A DNA stretch of 64,000 nt. It comes from CAUZIZ01 sp965219855 (GTDB lineage: Bacteria; Acidobacteriota; UBA6911; RPQK01; JAJDTT01). Shown here one piece after another: positions 8,792 through 17,066 of this stretch (its first letter is position 1; every line of letters begins with the position of its first letter). The position numbers and the translations under genes are program-made. The stretch covers positions 992,001 through 1,056,000 of the forward strand of contig CBDCOR010000012.1 of the NCBI GenBank assembly GCA_965219855.1, given 5' to 3'. The notes beneath the pieces are model-generated. The model was given only the letters and a program-made list of their open reading frames with translations, did not search any database and had not been told where the DNA came from.

Positions 8792-10284
8792 TCTGGTTCT
8801 CCTGTGGGATCGGTGATCTGGTACTCGGACAGCGGTCGGATCAACTCGTGCTCGGAGGTAAACAAAGAGCGCTGCGGCACGTCCAGTCGCTTACACAAAG
8901 CCACCAGAGTCCGGTAGCGGAAGGCGTCATGTGCGAGCGCCTTGCCGCAGGCTTCGTCGACGACCGAAGCGCGGTAGCGGCGGGTCAGCGAGATCATGCC
9001 CTGCACGAGTCGGTAGGCGAGCATGTCTCGGACCTCCAGAGCTCGCTCGGCCCAGCGGTGCGCCTCTGGACCCACGGCTCGGGCTTGCTTCAGCAGATGA
9101 TGCTCGGTTCGATAGTGCGCGTAGCGTTTGCGTTCCGGAAGATGGCTCGTTTCGGTTCGGAATCTCCCCGGCGGGTGCTTCGGATGCAGGGCCACCTGTT
9201 GCTCACGAAAGAAGACGCGGACGATACGATCATCCCAGTGCACGGCGACTTCACAACCGAGCAGATGATTGGGCACCGAGTAGAACGCTCGGTCGACTTC
9301 GATGTGGCCATCGGTGGAGACCGTTCGACGGCCCACGCGGAAGAAACTGAAGCGGGAATCCGGAAGCGGTCGGAGATGCTTCTGTTCTTCGACAAAGCGG
9401 GGCCAGACCTGCTGCTTGGTGGTGCCGTGGATGCGCTGGCGGGCGATTCGCTCGTTCCAACTCTGCAGATGCTCATTCTGCGCATCCAGGCTCTCGAAGC
9501 GGCGAGCTTTGAGCGCGCTGGAGTCGGTATATCCGATGCTTCTTTCGACTTTTCCGTTCTCGTTCGGAGCGCCCGGATGGATGGGCAGCACGGCGAAGCC
9601 GTAGTGGCGAGCGAGCGCACTGAAGACGGCATTGACCTCGGGGTCCACCAAGCAAGCCCGGGTGATCCCGGCCTTGAGGTTATCGAGGCGAACCACCTCC
9701 ACGCCGCCTCCAAAAGCGTGAAAAGCCTCCTCGACACAGCGGATGAACGTCTTCAGTTCCTGCCGCCAGACGACTTCCTCATAGGAGTGGCGCGAGTGGC
9801 AGAGGACGGCCTTGAACAGATGAGGACGGCGGTAACGACCCGATTCGGTCCGAGTCAGGGCTCCTTTGCCGAAGTCGATCTGCAGGTCCCGACCGGGGGG
9901 AGTTTCCACCCGAGCAAACACGCGAGGACTCTCCGCCTTGAGCTTTCCACAGAAGCGCTTGACGGAGTTGTAGGCTCCCCCGAATCCCTGCTCGAAGACC
10001 AGGTCCTGCCAGATCCGCTTGGCCTGCAATCCCTGCTGGAGTTTCTTTTCAATCTGCTCCCGAAAGGGCTCACAGAAGCTGCGCAGACCCGGGGGCCGCT
10101 TTGGCCGCTTTTGCTCCTCCGAGCCGGGGGCCGCTTTGGCCGGTTTTGAATCTCGGGAGGGATCATAGCGGGCAATCGTCTCTCGTCGGACTCCCACCTC
10201 TCGCTCGATCCGACGATACGACCAGCCCAGCTTCAGGAGCGCCAAAACCGTTTGCTTCTTTTCCATTTTCAATGTATTGGCCAT
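8788..10284 (-). CDS. istA: IS21 family transposase IstA (element D)
   Basis: The protein has 498 residues. It starts with a helix-turn-helix (about residues 10-40, LLKLGWSYRRIEREVGVRRE). It continues with a DDE integrase core: Asp in RDLQIDFGKG, Asp in VEVVRLDNLKAG, and Glu in PNENGKVERSIGY. The length fits IstA. Two short stretches near 10095-10150 inside the N-terminal coding part (GGGGGCCGCTTTGGCCG…) resemble the element's own terminal repeats. The gene is intact and is followed by istB. Confidence 0.93.
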   Translation of the reverse strand: MANTLKMEKKQTVLALLKLGWSYRRIEREVGVRRETIARYDPSRDSKPAKAAPGSEEQKRPKRPPGLRSFCEPFREQIEKKLQQGLQAKRIWQDLVFEQGFGGAYNSVKRFCGKLKAESPRVFARVETPPGRDLQIDFGKGALTRTESGRYRRPHLFKAVLCHSRHSYEEVVWRQELKTFIRCVEEAFHAFGGGVEVVRLDNLKAGITRACLVDPEVNAVFSALARHYGFAVLPIHPGAPNENGKVERSIGYTDSSALKARRFESLDAQNEHLQSWNERIARQRIHGTTKQQVWPRFVEEQKHLRPLPDSRFSFFRVGRRTVSTDGHIEVDRAFYSVPNHLLGCEVAVHWDDRIVRVFFREQQVALHPKHPPGRFRTETSHLPERKRYAHYRTEHHLLKQARAVGPEAHRWAERALEVRDMLAYRLVQGMISLTRRYRASVVDEACGKALAHDAFRYRTLVALCKRLDVPQRSLFTSEHELIRPLSEYQITDPTGEPE

Positions 10285-11671
10285 CGGCGCATCCTACGCC
10301 GGATGCGGCCCTCAATGGCTCTTGAAAATGGCCGGTTTTGAAGTGGCCCTCACTGGCCGCTTTTGGGTGGCCCCTGACACTAGATAGTGTCGGACGATCT
10401 TGTCTCGGCGCTTGATGAGTGTCTCTACCAGATAGTTTTCGGCTGAAGGATCTTCCAGCTGGCCAGTCTTCACGATCGCCCGGATCGATTGATCGTTAAA
10501 GCACATCATGATCCGGACGGCCCAGAAGGCGTCTTCCGGCTGCATTCGTTGGAAGGCGGGGTTGGGGTACTCAGGCTTCCAAGCGGCGGGTTTAAAGTAC
10601 TCGGCCTCGAATCGACCGATTGAGGGATAGTTGGGATAGGAAGCCTTTCGCCAGGAGCGGTCCCAGATTCCCAGGGTAAAAGCTGACTTCAGGATCGGTC
10701 CCCACTCTGCCAGATATTCGTTGCCGGCGCGACGACTCTGGATCTTGATGGTGCCACTGCCCAAACAGGAGCCGAAATCGATCAGATGATGTTTGACGTA
10801 ACCTGATTCTCCCTGACGTATATACATGTCCAGAGTGTTGATGCTGGGGGCATCGTCGTGATTCAGCCAGGCGGCAAAGAGGCGAAGCCCTCTCAGCTCA
10901 CGCCGCTGTTCGTGGGCGAAGATGTCGTTGGCATCATCGCTTCGGGTCCCACGATATTGGAACGGGCCCAACGGTTCTCCAGGAAGGCGCCGGCTGGCCA
11001 GCGCCTGCACACTTCCGTCGGCCAGGCGCGGGATCTTCAAGAAAATGGCCTCTAGATCTTCGAAGCGCATTTTTCTCTTTAGCCCCTTCTCATCCGTGAT
11101 TCTGGCCTTTGGGCCGATTTCGAGATCCTTCAGTCTTATTCGAGCGATATGGTTCTCTGGGACGTGGTAGCCGAAGGCATGAAAGAACTTGGTGCAGATC
11201 ACCTCGGCGGAGGTGGCCAGCTGGGCGTGTCCCAGCGGATCGAACTTGACGAAATACATTTCTCCAGTGCGATCGCGAATCGTGAATCCTGGCGTGATTC
11301 CCTCGGACTTTGCGGAGATGACGGTCCACGGATGAGAGGTGTCAGGACCATCCGTCCGATTGGGGCCTCTGACTAGGTCAGAGACACTCATCGTCCTCTT
11401 GCTCATTCGATTCGTGAACCAGCTGGAATCCGGAATCTCGCCCAGCGTGTTGACGTTTTCCGCCGGGGTCATGTCTCGCGAACTTGGCCCTGGGCGCAAG
11501 GAGTTGCGCATGAAATCCGAAATTTGACTTCCTTTTTGAGGAAATGGTTTGGGAATTGGTAGGTTGTCGGCATCGACCCAGACCGGATCGTCAGGTAGAA
11601 ATCTCTGTGCCTCGGAAAAGGCTGTTGCGGCCAGGATCAGGAGGCTTATCAGGAAGACTCTCATAACCCGC

Positions 11672-12985
11672 TCAAAAGGAGGGTCCGATCGTGACATGGG
11701 TGCGTGTGTCTTCCCGGCTCTTTGCAAAATCAAATCTCACCAGGACCCTTCGGTGATTCTTGAACCGAATCCCCCATCCGATACTCTTCTCCATTCCGGA
11801 TAATCCGAAGTCAGACCGACTGTCAAACACCTTGCCGGCGTCGTAGAAAACGGCAAGCTCCAGGGCCGGAGCCGCTTCCCAGCGGTACTCGCCCGATAGG
11901 TAGATCAGACCGTTGTCGCGGAAGCGCTGGTCCTGAAAGCCTCGCAGCGTGTTTGCACCCCCCAGAGCCCGCCGTAGATAGAAGGGCACACTGCTGCCGG
12001 CTCCGGCATCGTCACGGGAGGTAAAGAACCGAAGAGCGAGCACCCTCTGTACCGAACCTAAGGAGAGATAGTGTCGTGCATCCAGCGCGACGCGATTGAA
12101 CTCGAATCGCTGACCCTCCCGTTGGTCGAAACGGGCAAACGATAATCCCACGAAACCTCCCGAGTGAGGATTGCCAGGGCGATCCCGACTGTCCAAGCGC
12201 AGATCGGCTCTCAGTCGAATGAAATCGGGCTGCTGCGAAAGGCCGGGGGCGGTACTGTCGAACAGCTGCTCCACACCCGGCGTGAAGCGATCGCTGCTCG
12301 ACCCCAGGTCCACGCTGACAAGGCCCATTCTCACCTCGGCCGACAGCAGGCGCGCAGGACGGAAACCGCCGACCACATCGTAGGAGATCTGCTGCAGACG
12401 AAAAGCAGAAAGGTCGGATATCGACGACTCCGGACCGGCGCCGAAGAAATGTTCCTGAGGACGGTCCCGGTAGGCCAGATCGGCGTAAAGCGTGAATCGA
12501 TCCGGGTCCTTGACGGTTTCCTGGGGAGAAAGGCTAAGCGGATTGAATGCGTCCATTGCGATCTCAGGATGAGCCTGTGGCACTCTCCCTAGCTGGAGAT
12601 CGTAGCTCTGGTAGCGGCGGTTGGAGTAGGCAGCGGATCCCTGGAGATCCAACCAGGTGCCCCCAATGCTGGGCTGCCAGGTGCGAACCCCCAGAGCAAA
12701 CGCCGATCGTTGAGCTAGATTGCCCATTCGCAGATAGACGCCTCCGTAGTTCATTTTCTGTATCTGCTCGAGACCCCTCCTCTCAAACCAGAGAAAGCTC
12801 TTTCCGAATACGGTCGGGCCTTCAGGTGTCGCCGTCTTTCGCTTTTGCAGGCGACACTGCTTCCAGAGCTGTGTTCTGCTTGTGGAGTGCTGGGAGGACC
12901 CCGACGGCGGTGTCACGTCCTTCTTGGAGTCCTCTGCAGCTCGAAGTGAGGTGGGCAGGAAGAGATTCCAAGATACAAGATACAA
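11672..12985 (-). CDS. BamA/TamA-like outer-membrane beta-barrel protein
   Basis: The C-terminal about 330 residues look like an Omp85-type barrel. They show alternating amphipathic strands, the RRALGGANTLRGFQDQRFRD segment (the conserved (V/I)RG(F/Y) motif of this superfamily), FYDAGKVFD, GIRF, and an end in aromatic Phe (IGPSF). No POTRA domains precede it; only about 100 residues come before the barrel. The start is uncertain: the frame opens at a TTG inside a heptanucleotide tandem repeat, and residues 6-20 (WNLFLPTSLRAAEDSK) look like the tail of a lost signal peptide. The gene is immediately upstream of the kinase-like gene, and I infer a joint role at the outer membrane or periplasm. 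Confidence 0.75.
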   Translation of the reverse strand: MYLVSWNLFLPTSLRAAEDSKKDVTPPSGSSQHSTSRTQLWKQCRLQKRKTATPEGPTVFGKSFLWFERRGLEQIQKMNYGGVYLRMGNLAQRSAFALGVRTWQPSIGGTWLDLQGSAAYSNRRYQSYDLQLGRVPQAHPEIAMDAFNPLSLSPQETVKDPDRFTLYADLAYRDRPQEHFFGAGPESSISDLSAFRLQQISYDVVGGFRPARLLSAEVRMGLVSVDLGSSSDRFTPGVEQLFDSTAPGLSQQPDFIRLRADLRLDSRDRPGNPHSGGFVGLSFARFDQREGQRFEFNRVALDARHYLSLGSVQRVLALRFFTSRDDAGAGSSVPFYLRRALGGANTLRGFQDQRFRDNGLIYLSGEYRWEAAPALELAVFYDAGKVFDSRSDFGLSGMEKSIGWGIRFKNHRRVLVRFDFAKSREDTRTHVTIGPSF

Positions 12986-12997
12986 GATACAAGATAC
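12970..12997. repeat. Heptanucleotide tandem repeat (AAGATAC) x4
   Basis: Four perfect copies of AAGATAC lie exactly where the BamA-like reading frame begins (it reads TATCTTG on the coding strand). The surrounding sequence (GTTTGTATCTTG next to AATTTGG and GCTTG) also occurs near 13820-13858. The repeat may therefore belong to a dispersed non-coding repeat and not be a designed switch. Confidence 0.85.
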
Positions 12998-13311
12998 AAA
13001 CAGATCTCAAGCACCAAATTCTAAATCCCGAGCTCGACATGCCGAGCGACGGGTTCCAACCGTTGGGTCGGAGGTTTTCAGCTGCAGTCATAGCCAAACG
13101 AACGACTTTCTATCTTAGAATCTCGGATTGTGTGTGGGTTTCGAACCTCTCTCCATAACGCCGCAACCGAGTTGAAGATCATCGCGCTCACCTCTTCGCT
13201 ATGGTATGAACAACCTAGTGAGACAACGAAGAACGGATTTTACAGGAAAGCACTCGCTAGAGTCGGGCTCGGACGGATTCACCGGCTTGGCGCAGGGAGA
13301 CCCTAACACAG

Positions 13312-13632
13312 ATGCTATTTGAACTCAGACAGTATCGGACCAAGCCTGGACAACGTGAGCGATGGGTGCGATTCATGGAGGAGGTCATCATTCCCTTCCA
13401 GGTTGCAAACGGAGTCGTGGTCGTCGGAAGTTTCGTGGCTGAGGAGGAGGACGACCTCTATGTCTGGATCCGACGATTTGACAGCGAGGCCGAACGGGAG
13501 AGAATCTACGAAGCGGTTTACGAGAGCGATCAGTGGAAACAGGTCATGCTGCCCCAGGTGGTTGAGATGCTAGATCGCGAAAAATCGGTGATCACGCGTC
13601 TCGAAGCTACGCCTAAATCGGTTATTCGGTAA
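13312..13632 (+). CDS. NIPSNAP family protein
   Basis: This small protein of 106 residues has the pattern of a single NIPSNAP-type dimeric alpha/beta barrel: MLFELRQYRTKPGQRERWV at the start, then FVAEEEDDLYVWIRRFDSE and a helix with AVYESDQWKQVM. AGGGAGA lies upstream of the ATG. No partner gene is adjacent and it stands alone between repeat regions. The enzymatic role of the family is unclear, and no heme or catalytic motif is visible. Confidence 0.78.
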   Translation: MLFELRQYRTKPGQRERWVRFMEEVIIPFQVANGVVVVGSFVAEEEDDLYVWIRRFDSEAERERIYEAVYESDQWKQVMLPQVVEMLDREKSVITRLEATPKSVIR

Positions 13633-13639
13633 TCTTGCT

Positions 13640-14396
13640 GCTCGGTATCACCCCCGGCTGGTATCGATCACTCCGGTAGGAACCTTTGTAAGGGCCGGGG
13701 AGGATTGTGCTGTTGTCCGGCTCTCTCCTCGGAACTTGGTTCATACTGCCAATGAGTCAAGTCGTTCGCGGCTCCGTCGGATCGCCAAGGGTTGATGATA
13801 GGCGATCGGTTGAGAACTTGGAGCTTGTGATTTGGAGTTTGTTTGTATCTTGGGATTCTCAAGTTTCAGCTTAGTAGCTCCCCAGCCGGGCTGCCCCATT
13901 CGACAAAGAAACTTTGGCTACCCACAAAGACCAGCGTCGCCTGATCCGGCCTTCGAAATTCGCCTGTTCGATATTTTGCGGTTGAGTATTTTCTGCGGTT
14001 TCTTTCTCCTGAGTAGAAAGAAAGCCTAAATCTCGAACCGCTAAACATCGAACACGAAGGCTAAAGGGGTTTCCTTTGAAATTCGTGTTCGATATTCAGC
14101 GGTTTAGCCTTTAGCGGTTGCCTTCTCGGGAAACAGAAAAGCCCAAATCTCAAACCGCAAAACACCGAACAATACGAACGCCGAAGTTCGGAAGCTCGAC
14201 AATCAAGTTTCAGCTTAGCCCCGCCACCAGCTGCGCCGGATCGTACCTGAAAGAAACTTCAGTCGAGGGACGTAGCGGTGGCCTCCAGGCCGCCGTGTAT
14301 CGGGCCAAAGGCTCGAAGGAAGAAGACTTCGGCCTGGAGGCCAAAGCTACATTCGCCAATGAAGTTTCAGGTTAGTGGCCCCCCAGCGTTGCTGCC
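13640..14396. repeat. Repeat-rich intergenic region
   Basis: No gene is supported here. The region holds three examples of a dispersed unit that opens AAGTTTCAG(C/G)TTAG (13861, 14205 and 14361). The first runs through CCCCAGC to GAAAGAAACTT-like ends; the third is cut by the IS21 element at 14397. It also holds an inverted repeat with arms near 14036-14058 and 14082-14106 (CCGCTAAA…CGAACACGAA), with related half-copies at about 13958 and 14153. Confidence 0.7.
14268..14352. repeat. Dispersed hairpin repeat (GGCCTCCAGGCCG … CGGCCTGGAGGCC)
   Basis: This is an imperfect palindrome of about 85 bp whose arms read GTAGCGGTGGCCTCCAGGCCG and its inverted counterpart ending CCAAAGCTAC. Related copies occur at about 34482-34563, 38008-38092 and, inverted, 52593-52672. 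Three of the four are directly joined to the AAGTTTCAG unit. Confidence 0.8.
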
Positions 14397-14475
14397 TGAT
14401 TGGCGACAGTTAGAATTTCCCACGACGACAAATAGAATTCCCCACTTTTTCAGGGCTGATCCTGACCATGAGGGC

Positions 14476-15948
14476 ATGGTTAAGGATCAGCAAGTGCGGA
14501 GGTTAGTAAAGTTGCAAAAGAACGAGAAGACGCTAACGATGGCGGCGGCCAAAGCGGGGCTGTCGCGAAAGACGGCTCGGAAGTACCTGAAGTCGGGAAA
14601 GCTGCCGAGCCAGAGTCAGCCGGAGCGATATTGGCGAACTCGATCGGATCCGTTCGAGTCGGTGTGGCCAGAGGTGGAAGAGATCCTGAAGCGATCTCCG
14701 ACGGTGGAAGCGACAGCGGTGTTCGAGTATTTGTGCCGCCAGCAGGAAGGGGCCTTCCAGCAAGGTCAGTTGAGGACGCTGCAGCGCAGGATCAAGCAGT
14801 GGAAGGCACAACACGGAGAAGCGAAGGAGGTGATGTTCCCGCAGAAGTATCGGCCGGGACATCAAGCTCAATCGGACTTTACGTTTATGGGGCGTCTGGG
14901 AGTGACGATCCAGGGCCAGCCGTTTCCCCATCTGCTGTACCACTTTGTTTTGGCCTACTCGAACTGGGAAGCGACCACGCTGTGTTTCAGTGAGTCCTTT
15001 GAGAGCCTCAGCCTGGGGCTTCAGAACGCGTTGTGGGAGTTGGGGGCGCTGCCCGAGGAACACCGAACAGACCGGCTTTCGGCGGCCGTCAACAACCTGA
15101 AACGGGAAGAGTTCACCGAGCGCTATCAAGGGTTGCTGAGACACTTCGGGATGCGCTCGAGTCGCACCCAGGCAGGAAAGGCTCACGAGAACGGGGATGT
15201 GGAACAGGCCCATCACCGCTTGAAACGGGCCATCGAGCAGGAACTGCTGCTGCGGTGTAGCCGTGATTTTTCCAGCCGGGAAGAGTACGAGGGTTTTGTA
15301 GCGGTGATTGTGGACCGGCGCAATGCGACCCGGCAAAAGCGCCTGGGAGAAGAGCTGGCCGTGATGCGCCCGTTGCCGGCACGCCGTCTGGATGACTTCA
15401 CCCGGCAGTGGGTGAGAGTCTCCCCCAGCAGTACGATCCGGGTTCGCCACAACACCTATTCGGTGGACAGCCGGTTGATCGGCGAGCGGGTGCAGGTGAG
15501 GGTGTGGGCGGATCAGGTGGAGGTCTACTACGGGGGTCAGCCACAGGCACGCATGCCTCGCTTGCGAGGAGAAGGCAAGCATCGCATTGACTACCGGCAG
15601 GTGATCCATTCCCTGGTGCGCAAGCCGGGGGCGTTCACTCGCTATCGCTGGCGCGAGGATCTGTTTCCGGGGATCTTGTTTCGAGTCGCCTACGACGAGC
15701 TGCGCCAAGATTGTCCAGCCACGGCGGATCGCCAGTATCTGAAGATCCTCGAGTTGGCTGCCCAGGAAGGTGAGCAGCGAGTGCGAGAGGCACTTCAGGG
15801 GCTGATTGAGAGGGGACAAAGAATCCGTTTCGAAGCACTACGAGAATGCCTCGTCGATCCGGTGGTGGAGCCCTGGGAAGTGGCGGTGGAGAAGATGGAC
15901 GTGGGCGTCTACGACACGCTGCTGGAGAGCCGGGAGGTGAGATCATGA
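14476..15948 (+). CDS. istA: IS21 family transposase IstA (copy A, intact)
   Basis: The protein has 490 residues starting MVKDQQVRRLVKL. An N-terminal helix-turn-helix (TLTMAAAKAGLSRKTARKYL) is followed by a DDE core: Asp in HQAQSDFTFMG, Asp in EEHRTDRLSAAV and Glu in KAHENGDVEQAHHRL. Tyr at codon 52 (TAT, 14629-14631) is a stop (TAA) in copy B, so this copy is the only intact IstA of this type in the window. The ATG at 14476 is chosen because it starts the conserved N-terminus. The stop overlaps the istB start (ATGA). Confidence 0.92.
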   Translation: MVKDQQVRRLVKLQKNEKTLTMAAAKAGLSRKTARKYLKSGKLPSQSQPERYWRTRSDPFESVWPEVEEILKRSPTVEATAVFEYLCRQQEGAFQQGQLRTLQRRIKQWKAQHGEAKEVMFPQKYRPGHQAQSDFTFMGRLGVTIQGQPFPHLLYHFVLAYSNWEATTLCFSESFESLSLGLQNALWELGALPEEHRTDRLSAAVNNLKREEFTERYQGLLRHFGMRSSRTQAGKAHENGDVEQAHHRLKRAIEQELLLRCSRDFSSREEYEGFVAVIVDRRNATRQKRLGEELAVMRPLPARRLDDFTRQWVRVSPSSTIRVRHNTYSVDSRLIGERVQVRVWADQVEVYYGGQPQARMPRLRGEGKHRIDYRQVIHSLVRKPGAFTRYRWREDLFPGILFRVAYDELRQDCPATADRQYLKILELAAQEGEQRVREALQGLIERGQRIRFEALRECLVDPVVEPWEVAVEKMDVGVYDTLLESREVRS

Positions 15949-16709
15949 GTGGAGGCAACTTGACCCGGCTTCGCGAGTGCCTTGTCCAGCTGCATCTACC
16001 AGCCTTTCGGGAGCACTCCGCCGCCCAGGCGGCACTGGCTACCCAGGAAAGTCTGTCCTATCCCCGGTTTCTCTTGTCGTTATCTGAGATCGAAGTGGCG
16101 GAGCGGCACGAGCGCAAAATCCAGCGCCTGCGCCGAATCTCGAAGCTTCCCTGGGAGAAAACGCTGACGGCGTTGGACCGCTCGCGCTTGCCCCAAAGCG
16201 TGGATCGACAACTGACGGCGCTGCTGGAAGGTACGTTTTTGGATCGCGCCGAGAACGTCTTGGCTTTCGGCAACCCTGGAAGCGGCAAGACGCATCTAGT
16301 CTGTGCTCTGGGGCAGGAGTTGATTCTGCTGGGGCGCCGGGTTCTATTCTCTACCTGCGCCCTGCTGGTACAGCGATTGCTGCGGGCCAAAATCGATCTG
16401 ACTCTGGAGAAGGAGCTCAAGAAACTGGATCGCTTCGAGGCTCTCATAGTCGATGACATCGGCTACGTTCAGCAAAGTCGGGAGGAAATGGAGGTTCTTT
16501 TCACACTGCTGGCCCATCGCTACGAACGCCGCAGCATCTTGCTGACCAGCAACCTGATCTTCTCGGACTGGGAGAGGATCTTCAAGGACCCCATGACGAC
16601 GGTGGCGGCGATTGATCGGGTGGTGCACCACAGCGTGATTCTGGAACTCAACGTCTCGAGCTACCGAATGGAGAGCGCCAAGAAGAAACAGCAGGAAACC
16701 ACGAAATGA
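15945..16709 (+). CDS. istB: IS21 helper ATPase IstB (copy A)
   Basis: The protein has 254 residues starting MSGGNLTRLREC. Walker A is AFGNPGSGKTHLV and Walker B is ALIVDDIGYV, followed by the RSILLTSNLIFSDWERIF sensor region. The start overlaps the istA stop by four bases. It should act with IstA in transposition. The gene is intact, and I see no difference from copy B in the parts I compared. Confidence 0.92.
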   Translation: MSGGNLTRLRECLVQLHLPAFREHSAAQAALATQESLSYPRFLLSLSEIEVAERHERKIQRLRRISKLPWEKTLTALDRSRLPQSVDRQLTALLEGTFLDRAENVLAFGNPGSGKTHLVCALGQELILLGRRVLFSTCALLVQRLLRAKIDLTLEKELKKLDRFEALIVDDIGYVQQSREEMEVLFTLLAHRYERRSILLTSNLIFSDWERIFKDPMTTVAAIDRVVHHSVILELNVSSYRMESAKKKQQETTK

Positions 16710-16968
16710 GGAAACCGCGAGGAGTTCAAATCCGGGCAAATCGGCTGATTGGCCCCTGGGAAGTGCTTGGTGGGGACGATAGACGAGTGCCCGCCAAGGG
16801 GAGAGGTCGTACAGCGCCCTACAGAGGCCGCTCAGGAGCCTCGTGGATCTGGTCCACTCCCCTCGACGCCGGCGCGAGCGAGGGGGAGCTCCGTTCGGGC
16901 TACGCCCTCACTCCATCCCCCTCGCATTCTAAAAACAATCTCTCTTTTTTACAGAAAGGAGGACCCCG

Positions 16969-17009
16969 AAAAGAGTCGTCTCAGAGGACGGCTACAGCTC
17001 TTTTTTTTT
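16969..17009 (+). terminator. Probable intrinsic terminator at the end of the IS21 copy A operon
   Basis: A stem GTCGTC/GACGGC with loop TCAGAG sits between AAAAGA and CTC, and a run of nine T follows. It lies downstream of istB and inside the element, and the same sequence is present in copy B near 41205-41245. Confidence 0.6.
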
Positions 17010-17066
17010 ATCCCTCGTGTGGGGATTTCCAATTGTCGCTGCGGGAATTCCATTTGTCGTTGATCA

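Larger units (their letters stand above)
7475..10379 (-). mobile_element. IS21-type element D inside the kinase-like gene
   Basis: The element is 2905 bp and starts TGTCGGGGGCCAC at the left; the right end, inverted, starts TGTCAGGGGCCAC. Both ends carry further GGCC(A/G)xTTCAAAA-type repeats, as is usual for IS21 transposase binding sites. A perfect 8-bp target duplication CTAGATAG flanks it (7467-7474 and 10380-10387). It carries istA and istB with a 4-base overlap. Both genes and both ends look intact. Confidence 0.95.
7114..11664 (-). pseudogene. Secreted kinase-like protein, split by an IS21-type element
   Basis: Removing the IS at 7475-10379 and one copy of its 8-bp duplication restores an open frame of about 545 residues (…IVRHYL then AQIYPLDRFQ…). 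It begins with a signal peptide (MRVFLISLLILAATAFSEAQ). Residue positions resemble a protein-kinase-like fold: Lys140 in MYFVKFD, Glu154 in SAEVICTKF, a catalytic-loop-like NHDDAPSINTLD at 268-279, and DFG at 296-298 in HHLIDFGSCLGSG. I do not know a named family for it; the kinase-like reading is inference from motif order. The gene starts 7 bases after the stop of the BamA-like gene, so the two were probably co-transcribed. As it stands, the first 428 native residues could still be made, followed by 22 residues from the IS. Confidence 0.7.
14397..17066 (+). mobile_element. IS21-type element, copy A
   Basis: The element is 2670 bp and has the same length as copy B at 38633-41302. The left end reads TGATTGGCGACAGTTAGAAT and is followed by a second CGACAAATAGAATTCCCCAC unit. 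The right end, inverted, reads TGATCAACGACAAATGGAAT and is followed by CGACAATTGGAAATCCCCAC. These doubled ends are typical IS21 transposase binding sites. Both genes are open. The flanks do not match each other: left is the AAGTTTCAG repeat, right is the interior of IS1634 copy 2. No target duplication is present, which implies a rearrangement after insertion. Confidence 0.93.

Noticed and set aside
8782..10149. 455-residue open frame on the plus strand
   Set aside because: It is antisense to istA of element D and has no recognisable domain.
12822..13097. 91-residue ATG frame running through the heptamer repeat
   Set aside because: It reads through dispersed repeat sequence and has no protein-like character. 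It is mentioned only as a possible partner frame in the phase-variation idea.
14533..15819. 428-residue minus-strand open frame, repeated at 38769-40055
   Set aside because: It is antisense to istA in both IS21 copies. Its conservation follows from the near-identity of the elements, not from coding.
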